Both the position numbers and the translations under genes were made by a program. Below the pieces are notes generated by a model. It was not told the origin of the DNA. It worked only from the letters and a program-made list of their open reading frames with translations, and did no database searches. Below, piece by piece: positions 52,124 through 61,549 of a stretch of DNA of 64,000 nucleotides. Positions within the stretch are counted from its first letter, which is position 1; each line of letters starts with the position of its first letter. Source of the stretch: JAUIAI01 sp050633665 (lineage in GTDB: Bacteria > Pseudomonadota > Gammaproteobacteria > Burkholderiales > Burkholderiaceae_E); assembly GCA_050633665.1 (NCBI GenBank), contig JBOEGY010000001.1:310001-374000 (forward strand), read 5' to 3'.

Positions 52124-53164
52124 TTAATGTGAGGTAAGACGAGGTTGCTCCAGTGGGTGACGCCCGGCCAGACGCAGCGTGATTTGTTCAATCAGGTGCC
52201 AGCTATCGCCTCGTTCGAACCCTTTGGCGATTGTATCGGCCCGGGCCGCGTCAGTCAGCGCTAATTGCGCCTGCCGGGTGCTGACCCGACGGGCACTTTG
52301 CTCAAACAGGCGTTGGCGCGGCCCCCAGGCCCGGATCTGGCGCCACAAGTTCTGGGAAATCTGTTCGCCGGCGTCCAGCGCTTCGCGCAGTCGCAACAGA
52401 CTGCGCGCGCAATCGGCCAGTTGCCAGATGACCATCGCGTCGGCCTGACCGGCCGCCCGCAAGCCGTCAATACAGCGATGGGCGCGGGCCGCGTCGGCGC
52501 TCAGAATGGCATCGACCAGGTCGCGGGCATCGAATCTGGCAACTTCAAGAACTGCGGCCGCTGCTTCATCAGTCGGCAGTTTTCCTTCGGGAAACAGCAA
52601 GCCGAGTTTGCGGATCTCCTGGCTCGCTGCCAGTAAGTTGCCTTCCACCCGCTCGGTAATCAGGCGCAGCAGATCACGATCGGCCTGCTGGCCTTGCTGG
52701 CGCAGGCGGTTCGCCAGCCAGCCTGACAGGTCGCGATAGTCCACCGGAAATATCTGGACCACGATCGCGGCCGATTCAATGGTCTTGAACCCGGTTGATT
52801 TCAATGCGGCCGGCTCCGGGCGCAAGCTGGAGATCAGCAGGAATACTTCATCACCCGGGTTGCGCTTGAGCCACTCGGCAACCGAGTCGATCAGGTCACG
52901 TCTGGGTTTCCCCGGGACCCGGATTTCGATGATTTTCCGTTCGGCGAACAAAGACAAAGCACCGGCTTCCTGTTGCCATTGCTCGGGCTTGAAGTAGCGA
53001 TCAGCCTCTAGCGAAATGCGTTCGGCATAGCCTTGTTGTCGGGCTACCGCTCGAGTCTTGTCGGCGGCCTCTATGACCAGTAACGGTTCCTCGCCATGAA
53101 TCCAGACTGCTGGCGGGAGGTCGTTTTTCAGTGCGTTAGCCAGTTGTTCCGGTTTCAATAGCAT
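52124..53164 (-). CDS. holA: DNA polymerase III subunit delta
   Basis: A 346-residue clamp-loader subunit. LVIEAADKTRAVARQQGY near the N-terminus, the GALSLFAERKIIEIRVPG strand and the C-terminal collar domain are typical of HolA. It opens the beta clamp in the gamma complex. It lies between lptE and proA in the standard leuS-lptE-holA order. Confidence 0.94.
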   Translation of the reverse strand: MLLKPEQLANALKNDLPPAVWIHGEEPLLVIEAADKTRAVARQQGYAERISLEADRYFKPEQWQQEAGALSLFAERKIIEIRVPGKPRRDLIDSVAEWLKRNPGDEVFLLISSLRPEPAALKSTGFKTIESAAIVVQIFPVDYRDLSGWLANRLRQQGQQADRDLLRLITERVEGNLLAASQEIRKLGLLFPEGKLPTDEAAAAVLEVARFDARDLVDAILSADAARAHRCIDGLRAAGQADAMVIWQLADCARSLLRLREALDAGEQISQNLWRQIRAWGPRQRLFEQSARRVSTRQAQLALTDAARADTIAKGFERGDSWHLIEQITLRLAGRHPLEQPRLTSH

Positions 53165-53176
53165 CGGTCGGTTCGC

Positions 53177-53707
53177 TCAGAGTGGCCGGTCAATCGCGGC
53201 CAGGCGGCGCAGAATCTGTTGCACCATGTCGGTCTGCATCTCGCGATAGAGGAACTCTTCTTCGAGTTCTTCAGCCAGCAATTCCACGTCGGTGGTTGTG
53301 ATGTATCGACGCAGCTCGATTTCAGTCGGGCGCAGAACCTCAACCCCTTCTCTGTCGCGTACTCTGAACTTGACGACATAGCGCAACTCATATTCGCGCG
53401 GCCGGCCCGAGGTGGAGAAAGAGACGGCTTCCTTCTGACGGTTCTCGGTCAGCAGTTTGATCGTCGCGTCTGCGTCGGATTGATTCGTGACCAGACGGGT
53501 CGCCGCGGCAACCCGGATCTGGCGGCTGAATTCATTTGACAGCCCCCCGCTGCCCAAGCCGTTAAAGAGCGTGGCAAACGGTAAGTCGACGCTTTGACGC
53601 AGCTTGAAGCCGCAGGCGCTGAGGGCGGCGACGGTACTGAGCCCGGTGACTCCGATCAGGCGGTGCAGGGTTGACCGGCGGCCGGGGGACTGGGCTGAAC
53701 TAGTCAC
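53177..53707 (-). CDS. lptE: LPS-assembly lipoprotein LptE
   Basis: A 176-residue lipoprotein plugging the LptD barrel. The lipobox is LSACGFKLR at Cys32; CGFxLR is characteristic of LptE. Its signal is longer than usual and starts with a Ser/Arg-rich segment. The start overlaps the leuS stop by one base. Confidence 0.93.
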   Translation of the reverse strand: MTSSAQSPGRRSTLHRLIGVTGLSTVAALSACGFKLRQSVDLPFATLFNGLGSGGLSNEFSRQIRVAAATRLVTNQSDADATIKLLTENRQKEAVSFSTSGRPREYELRYVVKFRVRDREGVEVLRPTEIELRRYITTTDVELLAEELEEEFLYREMQTDMVQQILRRLAAIDRPL

Positions 53708-56343
53708 TAAACCACAATATTGACGAGCTTGTTCGGCACGACAATAACCTTGCGCGGGGTCTTGCCCTCTGCATGACGGGTATAGGCCTCGGTCTGCATT
53801 GCGGCCGCCTCAATGGCTGGCCGGTCTGCCGAAGCGGGGACCAGAACCTTGCCACGGACCTTGCCGTTTATTTGTAAAACAAGCTCGAGCTCGTCCTGGA
53901 TCAGCGCCGTCTCATCAACCTGCGGCCACGCCGTGTCGAGAATAATCGTGTCGCGCTTGTCGAACGCCAGTGATTCCCAGATGGCCTGACCGATGTGTGG
54001 CACTACCGGATACAGGATCCGGATCAGAATCGACAATCCTTCGCGCATGGTGGCAGCCGACTGTCCGGGCTGGCAATCACCCAGCGCATCCAGAATGTTC
54101 AGCATTTTCATGCCGGCCGAGACTACCGTGTTGTATTGCAGGCGCTCATAGTCGTAGTTGGCTTGTCTCAGCACCAGATGGATTTCCCGACGGGCCGTCT
54201 TAAGGGTTGAATCCAGGGCGTCCGGGTCAAGCGCGGTTTGATCAGCAAGCAGGGTTTCCCGGTGCCGCCACGCCAGAGCCCAGACTCTTCGCAGAAAACG
54301 AAAACCGCCTTCCACTCCGGTGTCTGACCAGGCCGCGCTCTGGTCCGGCGGGCCGGCAAACATGGTGAACAAGCGGGCGGTGTCAGCGCCATACCGCGTG
54401 ATGATGTCGCCGGGGAGCACAACGTTCATCTTGCTCTTGGACATTTTTTCGATGCCGCCAAGCTCAACGGGTTGCCCGTCTTCTTTGGCGACCGCACCAG
54501 TTGGCTTGCCTTTGTCATCGAAGCTGATCTCGACATCGCCGGGGTAGAACCAGCGAACCCGCCCGTCGGCTTCTTTTCTGAAGTAGCTGTCGTTGAGCAA
54601 CATCCCCTGAGTGAACAGGTTGGTGAACGGCTCGTCAAACGACACCAGGCCCATGTCGCGCATGACTTTCGTCCAGAAGCGAGCGTAGAGCAAGTGCAAA
54701 ACCGCGTGTTCAATCCCGCCGATGTATTGATCCATCGGCATCCAGTAGTCATTGCGCTCGTCGACCATGGCGTCGTCATTACCCGGCGAGCAATAGCGCA
54801 TGTAATACCAGGCTGAGTCTACGAAGGTATCCATCGTGTCGGTTTCGCGACGCGCCGGTTTGCCGCATGACGGGCAGGTGCAGGCGAGAAAGGCCTCAGA
54901 CTTGTTCAGCGGATTGCCGCTGCCGTCAGGGACGAGATCTTCGGGCAGGATGACCGGCAGATCTTTTTCAGGCACCGGGACGGCTCCGCAGTCATCGCAC
55001 AGAATCATCGGGATCGGCGTGCCCCAGTAGCGCTGGCGTGAAATACCCCAGTCGCGCAGACGCCACTGAACCTTGGTCGTGCCCAGTCCTTTTTCGCCAA
55101 GGTCTGCGGCAATCGCCTCAACCGCCGGCTCGAACGCCAGACCATCATATTTGCCCGAGTTGATGCAATGGCCTTCTTTACTGGCGTACCAGTCCTGCCA
55201 GGTTTTCGGGTCATACTGGTGATCTGCCAGTGCGACGACCTGCGGGATGGGCAATTTATATTTGTTGGCAAAAGCAAAGTCGCGTTCATCGTGTGCCGGC
55301 ACACCCATGACTGCGCCGTCACCATATGACATCAATACATAGTTGCCTACCCAAACCGGTACCAGCTCGCCGGTGATTGGGTGGGTCACATATTGCCCGG
55401 TCGCAACGCCTTTCTTTTCCATCTCGGCCATATCGGCTTCTTTGACGCTGGTGACGGCGCACTCGTCGACAAAGGCTTTTACGGCCGGGTCTTTGGCGGC
55501 CGCGGCTGCGGCCAGCGGATGTTCTGGTGCGACCGCCACGAAACTGACGCCCATGATGGTGTCGGCACGAGTGGTGAACACATACATCAATCCATCCTGG
55601 ATCACCTCGCCATCAGCGTCTTTTTCCTCGTGGGTAAAAGCGAACCGTACACCGGTCGAACGACCAAGCCAGTTCTCCTGCATGAGTTTGACTCGTTCCG
55701 GCCAGCCCAGTTTTTCAATGTCGTCGAGCAATTCCTGGGCGTAATCGGTGATCGCCAGGTAGTAGCCGGGGATTTCGCGTTTCTCGACAGGCGCGTTGGT
55801 GCGCCATCCGCGGCCATCAATCACCTGCTCATTGGCCAGCACCGTCTGATCGACCGGGTCCCAGTTGACCACCTGGGTCTTGCGGTAGGCGATGCCTTTT
55901 TCAAGCATCTTCAGAAACATCCACTGATTCCACTTGTAGTAGTCGGCGTCGCAGGCAGCCAGTTCGCGGTCCCAGTCGAACGCGATACCCAGTGGACCCA
56001 TCTGTGCCTTCATGTCGGCGATGTTACGGCGGGTCCATTCGGCGGGCGCGACGCCTTGCTCGATCGCTGCATTCTCCGCCGGCAGGCCGAAAGCGTCCCA
56101 GCCCATCGGTGACAAGACGTTGTATCCGTTCATGCGCATGTACCGGTACATCACGTCGTTGATGGTGTAGTTGCGGACGTGGCCCATGTGGAGTTTCCCG
56201 GACGGGTAGGGCAGCATGGAGCAAACATAAAACTTCCCTTTCGGAAAGCGTGGATCGTTTTCTGTGGCTTTGAAGGCCTGGGAGTCCTGCCAGGCCTTCT
56301 GGGCAGCGGCCTCGACAATGGCCGGCTCGTATTTTTCGTTCAT
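53707..56343 (-). CDS. leuS: Leucyl-tRNA synthetase
   Basis: An 878-residue class I synthetase. The HIGH motif lies in PYPSGKLHMGHVRNYT, KMSKS in KMSKSKMNVVLPGD, and the editing domain and two Cys pairs (CDDCG, CTCPSCG) lie between. ATG at 56343 (MNEKYEP) matches the usual N-terminus; an in-frame TTG at 56364 would add seven residues and has no better ribosome site. Confidence 0.97.
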   Translation of the reverse strand: MNEKYEPAIVEAAAQKAWQDSQAFKATENDPRFPKGKFYVCSMLPYPSGKLHMGHVRNYTINDVMYRYMRMNGYNVLSPMGWDAFGLPAENAAIEQGVAPAEWTRRNIADMKAQMGPLGIAFDWDRELAACDADYYKWNQWMFLKMLEKGIAYRKTQVVNWDPVDQTVLANEQVIDGRGWRTNAPVEKREIPGYYLAITDYAQELLDDIEKLGWPERVKLMQENWLGRSTGVRFAFTHEEKDADGEVIQDGLMYVFTTRADTIMGVSFVAVAPEHPLAAAAAAKDPAVKAFVDECAVTSVKEADMAEMEKKGVATGQYVTHPITGELVPVWVGNYVLMSYGDGAVMGVPAHDERDFAFANKYKLPIPQVVALADHQYDPKTWQDWYASKEGHCINSGKYDGLAFEPAVEAIAADLGEKGLGTTKVQWRLRDWGISRQRYWGTPIPMILCDDCGAVPVPEKDLPVILPEDLVPDGSGNPLNKSEAFLACTCPSCGKPARRETDTMDTFVDSAWYYMRYCSPGNDDAMVDERNDYWMPMDQYIGGIEHAVLHLLYARFWTKVMRDMGLVSFDEPFTNLFTQGMLLNDSYFRKEADGRVRWFYPGDVEISFDDKGKPTGAVAKEDGQPVELGGIEKMSKSKMNVVLPGDIITRYGADTARLFTMFAGPPDQSAAWSDTGVEGGFRFLRRVWALAWRHRETLLADQTALDPDALDSTLKTARREIHLVLRQANYDYERLQYNTVVSAGMKMLNILDALGDCQPGQSAATMREGLSILIRILYPVVPHIGQAIWESLAFDKRDTIILDTAWPQVDETALIQDELELVLQINGKVRGKVLVPASADRPAIEAAAMQTEAYTRHAEGKTPRKVIVVPNKLVNIVV

Positions 56344-56554
56344 AGGGGTTGCGAAAACCGTCAAACAAGTGGAATAGCCCGCGAGTTTACCGCTCCGGGC
56401 CGAAAAGGCGGGCCACGAGGCCCTGAGAGCCTAAATTTCCGGTGGATTTACTGCCGATTGTGATATCCGGTTCATTTTCTGCATAATGGGGCAGACAAAA
56501 TCGCGTAGTACCCACGATTTGCCAATGAGCAAAGCGGGGTGGAGGAGACAACTA

Positions 56555-57451
56555 GTGGATGAATCAACCCAGGCAAGCTTCGTCAGTGAAAACCTGACAG
56601 GCGACACCTTAGAGGCGCTTATTTCGCATGGTGAACAGCCGCAACAGGGCTTGCCTGCGAATTCCCAGAATCCCGATGCCGCGTCGCAGGACCGGTCTCC
56701 GCCGAATGGCTCTGCCGTGATGCGAGCGATCGAAATCCTCGAGGTCGTGACCAAGAGCAGCGAGAAGCCCCAGCTGGCTGATATCTGCCGGGCTGTCGGG
56801 CTACCCAAGGCAACCGTTTACCGGATTCTCGGGACGCTCGAGCATGCTGGCTTTGTGGTTAAGGAGCCAGGCGCCAAGCGCTATCAGTGCGGCCACAGAC
56901 TCCATGAGATGTCGCTTCAGGTGCTGCGTAATTCGCCTGCCAATGCCGCCCGCCATGCGATTCTCGAAGAATTGGTCGAGCAACTCGGAGAAACCTGCAA
57001 TCTGACTGTGCCAGATCAGCACACGGTGAGCTATCTTGACCGGGTCGAGGCTGCCTGGCCGTTACGGGTATCGCTGAAAGTGGGATCCACCGTGCCGCTA
57101 TATGCATCGGCCAGCGGTAAGCTGTTCCTTAGTGGAATGAGCCGGCGCAGCCGCGATCGGTTTCTGCGGGCCAGTCCACTGATCAACTACACGCCCAACA
57201 CGTTTACCGACCCGGATCGCCTTAATACCGAACTGGAGGTTATTCGCCGCCAGGGCTATGCGCTGGACAATGAAGAGTATTTGCTCGGTATCAGTTGCCT
57301 GGCGGTTCCGGTTCGAAATATGTCGGGCGAACTGATTGCCGCTGTAGCCGCTCATGGGTCGTCCAGTCGTCTGAATGCCGACCAGGCTACAAACTACCTC
57401 GGGCATTTGCAGGACGCGGCATCGTCGATCAGCAAGACATTTGCCAGTTGA
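56555..57451 (+). CDS. IclR-family transcriptional regulator
   Basis: A 298-residue regulator. Residues ~45-110 form the winged helix (LADICRAVGLPKATVYRILGTLEHAGFV). The C-terminal GAF-like ligand domain includes LPLYASASGKLFLSG-type sequence and the dimer region. GTG at 56555 is chosen for its GGAGGAG at seven bases. The N-terminal ~45 residues form a low-complexity extension. It precedes an omega-aminotransferase gene on the same strand and may regulate it. Confidence 0.92.
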   Translation: MDESTQASFVSENLTGDTLEALISHGEQPQQGLPANSQNPDAASQDRSPPNGSAVMRAIEILEVVTKSSEKPQLADICRAVGLPKATVYRILGTLEHAGFVVKEPGAKRYQCGHRLHEMSLQVLRNSPANAARHAILEELVEQLGETCNLTVPDQHTVSYLDRVEAAWPLRVSLKVGSTVPLYASASGKLFLSGMSRRSRDRFLRASPLINYTPNTFTDPDRLNTELEVIRRQGYALDNEEYLLGISCLAVPVRNMSGELIAAVAAHGSSSRLNADQATNYLGHLQDAASSISKTFAS

Positions 57452-57620
57452 GCTTGCCTGACTGAGCAGTTTTTTTGTCGGGATGGCTGAATGAGTCAAG
57501 CCGGTGACGAAGCTGGATCAGCAGGGTGGTAGGCTTCTTGACAAAATTCCCACTGAAGATTGTTAACAGAACCTGCGCCATTGCTGCGTCCGCCACCAGA
57601 CTCTTAGGGAGAACCAAGCC

Positions 57621-58943
57621 ATGGGCCACGCCGACCCAATACTCGAAAATCAGCTCAATCCTTACTGGATGCCGTTCACGGCTAACAAGGAGTTCAAGCA
57701 GGACCCGCGCCTGATCAACCGGGCCGAAGGTTTGTATTTCTACACGCCGGGCGGCGACAAGATTATTGATGCCTCCTCAGGCCTGTTCTGTGTCGCGGCC
57801 GGTCACTGCCGTCCGGAAATCACTGCTGCTGTCTCTGAGCAACTGGCGACACTCGATTTCACTGCACCATTCTTGCGCGCCCATCCGAAAGCATTTGAGC
57901 TGGCTGCGCGAGTTGCTGAGCACACCCCTGACGACTTGAATCGCGTGTTTTTTACCAATTCAGGCAGTGAGTCGGTCGATACCGCGATGAAAATGGCGCT
58001 GATGTATCACCGGGTTCGTGGTGAACCACAAAGACAGATATTCATCTCGCGGGAGCGGGCATATCACGGCGTCAATATGGGTGGCGTCGCGCTGGGCGGG
58101 ATGGTGAACAATCGCCGCGCATTTGGCACCGGCTTATCCGGCGTTTATCACATGCGTCACACGCAGTTGGAAGAAAACCGTTTCGCCAAAGGCCAGCCGG
58201 AACATGGCGCTGAGCTGGCCGATGACCTGACGCGGTTCTGCCAGCTATATGGCGGTGAGAACATCGCAGCGGTCTTCGTCGAGCCGGTTGCTGGTTCGTT
58301 TGGTTGCCTGCCGCCGCCAAAAGGGTATCTCGACCGCCTGCGCCAAATATGCGATGAGCACGGGATTCTGCTGGTGTTTGATGAGGTCATTACCGGCTGG
58401 GGACGTCTGGGGCATACGTTTGCCGCCCAGGCGTTTGGCGTTACCCCGGACCTGATGACCATGGCCAAAGCCATCACGAACGGTGCTCAGCCAATGGGTG
58501 CTGTTGCGGCACGCGAGCGTATTTACGATGCGATCATGAATGCCGGTCCGGCAACCGGTGTCGAGTTCTTCCATGGTTACACCTATTCCGGGCATCCGGC
58601 ATCGTGTGCGGCGGGGCTGGCGATGATGGATATTCTCGCCAAAGACCAGCTGGTTGACAAAGCACAGGCGCTCAGCCCGTACTTCATCGAGCAGATGCAT
58701 GCGTTCGAAGAGTTCAGCCCGGTAATGGATGTACGTTCAATGGGCATGATGGCCGGTATTGAGCTCAAGCCTGATGGAGCGCCGGGCCAGCGTGGCCATG
58801 CGGTACAGAAGCGTTTGTTCGACAACGGTCTGCATCAGAAAAATACCGGCGATGTGTTGATTATCGCGCCGCCGCTGACGGCCGAAAAAGAACACATTGA
58901 TGAGATCGTCGCGAAGCTGAAAGACGCGATCGGCGCGCTTTAG
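57621..58943 (+). CDS. Omega-amino acid--pyruvate aminotransferase (class III)
   Basis: A 440-residue PLP enzyme of the class III family, closest by eye to beta-alanine--pyruvate aminotransferases. The N-terminal LNPYWMPFTANKEFKQDPR and the catalytic lysine in TMAKAITNG (Lys283) support this. It would move an amino group from an omega-amino acid such as beta-alanine to pyruvate. The exact substrate is not certain. A TTGACA at 57538-57543 may be the -35 of its promoter. It is preceded by an IclR regulator gene. Confidence 0.9.
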   Translation: MGHADPILENQLNPYWMPFTANKEFKQDPRLINRAEGLYFYTPGGDKIIDASSGLFCVAAGHCRPEITAAVSEQLATLDFTAPFLRAHPKAFELAARVAEHTPDDLNRVFFTNSGSESVDTAMKMALMYHRVRGEPQRQIFISRERAYHGVNMGGVALGGMVNNRRAFGTGLSGVYHMRHTQLEENRFAKGQPEHGAELADDLTRFCQLYGGENIAAVFVEPVAGSFGCLPPPKGYLDRLRQICDEHGILLVFDEVITGWGRLGHTFAAQAFGVTPDLMTMAKAITNGAQPMGAVAARERIYDAIMNAGPATGVEFFHGYTYSGHPASCAAGLAMMDILAKDQLVDKAQALSPYFIEQMHAFEEFSPVMDVRSMGMMAGIELKPDGAPGQRGHAVQKRLFDNGLHQKNTGDVLIIAPPLTAEKEHIDEIVAKLKDAIGAL

Positions 58944-58947
58944 GCCG

Positions 58948-59808
58948 CTATCTGAAAATGACGGTCTTGTGGCCGTTGAGCAGGATTCTTTGCTCCGCGT
59001 GCCACTTCACCGCCCGAGCCAGAACTATGTTTTCGGTGTCCTGACCAATCGCGGTCAGGGTGGCCGGATCCATTGAGTGATCGGCGCGGGCGACGTCTTG
59101 TTCGATGATCGGGCCTTCATCCAGGTCACCGGTCACGTAATGTGCTGTTGCGCCGATCAGCTTGACACCCCGGTCGTGAGCCTGCTGGTAGGGTTTGGCG
59201 CCTTTGAAGCTGGGCAGAAAAGAGTGGTGGATATTAATCGCCCGTCCGGCAAGCTGCTGACACAAATCGTCCGACAGAATTTGCATATACCGGGCCAGCA
59301 CAATCAACTCGGCCTGCTCTTCCTGGAATATTTCCAGCAGGCGGTCTTCGGCTGCGGCCTTGGTGTCTTTTGTGACCGGGATGTGATGGAAGGGAATGTC
59401 ATAACTGGCCGCGAGTTGGTAGAACGAGCGGTGATTGGAGACAATCGCTTTCACATCAATAGGCAACAAGCCCGACCGAACCCGGAACAAAAGGTTGTTC
59501 AGGCAGTGGCCCAGTTGCGACACCATAATGATGGTCGGAATAGGGCGGTCGGCCAGCGCAAAATGGCAATTCATTTCAAAGCGCTCGGCGATGTCTTCGA
59601 ATGCCTGTTCAATCGGATCAATCGGTGATTCAGCGTCAGGCGGATCCAGTTCAAATTGCACCCGCATGAAAAACAGGCCGGTGGCGACATCGTCAAATTG
59701 GGCTGCCTGCAGAATATTGGCGTTTTGTTCGACCAGAAAGCCGGTAACCGCGTAGACGATTCCTTGTTGATCAGGGCAGGACAAGGTCAGGTTGAATTTG
59801 GTGCGCAT
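58948..59808 (-). CDS. purU: Formyltetrahydrofolate deformylase
   Basis: A 286-residue enzyme releasing formate from 10-formyl-THF. An N-terminal ACT domain (FNLTLSCPDQQGIVYAVTGF) precedes a formyltransferase domain with the active-site blocks NIHHSFLPSFKGAKPYQQA and ATAHYVTGDLDEGPIIEQD (Asn, His, Asp). ATG at 59808 is the family start; an alternative GTG at 59865 would overlap the acyl-CoA synthetase end and translate a tandem repeat. purU often sits with betaine, dimethylglycine or sarcosine catabolism, in line with the neighbours here. Confidence 0.94.
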   Translation of the reverse strand: MRTKFNLTLSCPDQQGIVYAVTGFLVEQNANILQAAQFDDVATGLFFMRVQFELDPPDAESPIDPIEQAFEDIAERFEMNCHFALADRPIPTIIMVSQLGHCLNNLLFRVRSGLLPIDVKAIVSNHRSFYQLAASYDIPFHHIPVTKDTKAAAEDRLLEIFQEEQAELIVLARYMQILSDDLCQQLAGRAINIHHSFLPSFKGAKPYQQAHDRGVKLIGATAHYVTGDLDEGPIIEQDVARADHSMDPATLTAIGQDTENIVLARAVKWHAEQRILLNGHKTVIFR

Positions 59809-59818
59809 CGGTTGAATA

Positions 59819-59844
59819 TCTCGGGAGGAGGTCTCGGGAGGAGG
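59819..59844 (+). repeat. 13-bp perfect tandem duplication ahead of purU
   Basis: TCTCGGGAGGAGG occurs twice without gap (59819-59831 and 59832-59844). It lies directly before the purU family start codon, in the segment that would encode the extra residues of the longer start. This may be a recent slippage event. Confidence 0.8.
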
Positions 59845-59858
59845 AAGTGGCTTGTTGG

Positions 59859-61433
59859 TCAGCACCCCGTTTTCAAGTAGGGTTCGCGCAGTACGCGCTT
59901 CAGTATCTTACCGCTTGGGTTGCGCGGAATCTCCTTGACCCAGTCAACCGACCGGGGGCATTTGAAGTGTGCCAGCCGCTCACGCATGAATTCGAGTAAG
60001 GCGGCCTCGTCAGTCGCCATGCCCGGGGCAATGACGACGAATGCCTTGACCGCTTCGCCCCATTGCTCGTCAGGAACGCCGGCGACCGCACCGTCGGCAA
60101 CCATGGGAGATTGCATCAGAATGTTCTCGACCTCGGCCGGATAGATGTTTTCACCGCCTGAAATAATCATGTCTTTGATCCGGTCGTGCAGGAACAGATA
60201 GCCGTCTTGCATATAGCCGGCATCGCCGCTGCGAAACCAGGGTGGGTTCAATCCATCGTCATCAGGTACCAGCGCTTCATCGGTCGCCGTTTCGTTTTGC
60301 CAGTAGCGTGCCAGGTTCTGGATCGTGCGTATCTGCACTTCGCCAACCTGGCCGTCGGCCAGAATTTCCCCTGATTCAGGATCGGCGATACGCAATTCAA
60401 CCCCGGGCATCGCCTTGCCGGCGGAGCGTAGTTTCCAGGCCTGCGCTGAATCGGGCTGATGTTCAGCCGGTTTCAGGACGGTGACAGCACCAGTGGTCTC
60501 GGTCAGCCCGTAGACCTGGCTGAAGTTGCATTTAAAGACCGCGATCCCGCGGAGCAGGACTTTTTGCGTGATCGGGGAGGCGCCATAGGAGATTCCTTGC
60601 AGATGAGAAAAGTCTCTTGATTCGACATCCGGTACCTGCAGCAGGAACTGGATCATTGCCGGCACGAAAAAGGAATGCGTCACGCGTTCGGCCACCAGCG
60701 TGTCAAGGACGGTAGCCGGGACAAAATCAGGCAAAACGATCAGGCGTGCGCCCATTGAATAGGTCAGTAAGCCCACTATAACGCCGGCAATATGAAAAGC
60801 CGGCAGCGCGCTGAACATCACGTGAGCTTTTCCTTGGTAGTCCAGTGTTTCGGGTAGGACTTGCAAATTGGCGGTCAGGTTTGCCCAGGTTAGTTCGACC
60901 CCTTTGGGCAAACCTGTTGTGCCTGAGGAGTACAGTTGAATTGCCGTGTCGTCGTCAGCGGGGTGGTGACCTGGGTCGTTGGCCGGATACCCGGCAATCA
61001 GGTCACGCAACGACGGGTGTGGTCCGAACGCCTCGTGGACGCCGATCACATTGGGCTGAATTGACTCGTCTAGCGACGCAACCACTGCGCTGAAATCCGC
61101 GTCGGCCAATAGTATTTTTGCCCGCCCGTTGGTCAGAATCCACTGCACTTCGCGTGCACTCAGCCGCCAATTGACTGGCATGCAAACGGCGCCGATTTTG
61201 GCTGCTGCCAGCCATAACAACAAGGTCTCTGGCGTGTGCCGGGTCAGGCAGGCGACCCGGTCACCCGCGCCCACGCCGCGGGATACAAGGGTGTTGGCGA
61301 GTTGACTGGCGGCGAGGTCAAACTCGCCAAAAGTCCAGTGGCCGGTTGAGGAAGCAAACGCAACAGCGTCCGGCTGCTGATTGGCCTGCTCGCGAATCCT
61401 GCTCAAAAGTGATGGATTGTGTGACTCGGTCAT
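59859..61433 (-). CDS. Acyl-CoA synthetase (AMP-forming)
   Basis: A 524-residue ANL-family ligase. The P-loop YSSGTTGLPKGV near 165 and GAVTVLKPAE, GDAGYMQDGYLFLHDRIKDMIISGGENIYPAEVE, and the catalytic lysine in PRNPSGKILKRVLRE are present. It activates a carboxylic acid with CoA; the substrate cannot be told. ATG at 61433 has AGGAG and is chosen over an upstream start. It lies upstream of purU on the same strand, possibly as one transcript. Confidence 0.92.
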   Translation of the reverse strand: MTESHNPSLLSRIREQANQQPDAVAFASSTGHWTFGEFDLAASQLANTLVSRGVGAGDRVACLTRHTPETLLLWLAAAKIGAVCMPVNWRLSAREVQWILTNGRAKILLADADFSAVVASLDESIQPNVIGVHEAFGPHPSLRDLIAGYPANDPGHHPADDDTAIQLYSSGTTGLPKGVELTWANLTANLQVLPETLDYQGKAHVMFSALPAFHIAGVIVGLLTYSMGARLIVLPDFVPATVLDTLVAERVTHSFFVPAMIQFLLQVPDVESRDFSHLQGISYGASPITQKVLLRGIAVFKCNFSQVYGLTETTGAVTVLKPAEHQPDSAQAWKLRSAGKAMPGVELRIADPESGEILADGQVGEVQIRTIQNLARYWQNETATDEALVPDDDGLNPPWFRSGDAGYMQDGYLFLHDRIKDMIISGGENIYPAEVENILMQSPMVADGAVAGVPDEQWGEAVKAFVVIAPGMATDEAALLEFMRERLAHFKCPRSVDWVKEIPRNPSGKILKRVLREPYLKTGC

Positions 61434-61549
61434 GTGTTGTCTCCTGTCGTGCGTCTGACGCGCCTGATTAGTCAAGCATACTGTTTTTCGGGCACGGAAC
61501 TCGAACAATTACCGGCTCCGGTCGGCAGGCGGTGTTGTAGGATCGGAAA

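Noticed and set aside
57452..57490. Terminator after the IclR gene
   Set aside because: A T7 run is present, but the upstream sequence forms only a very short stem.
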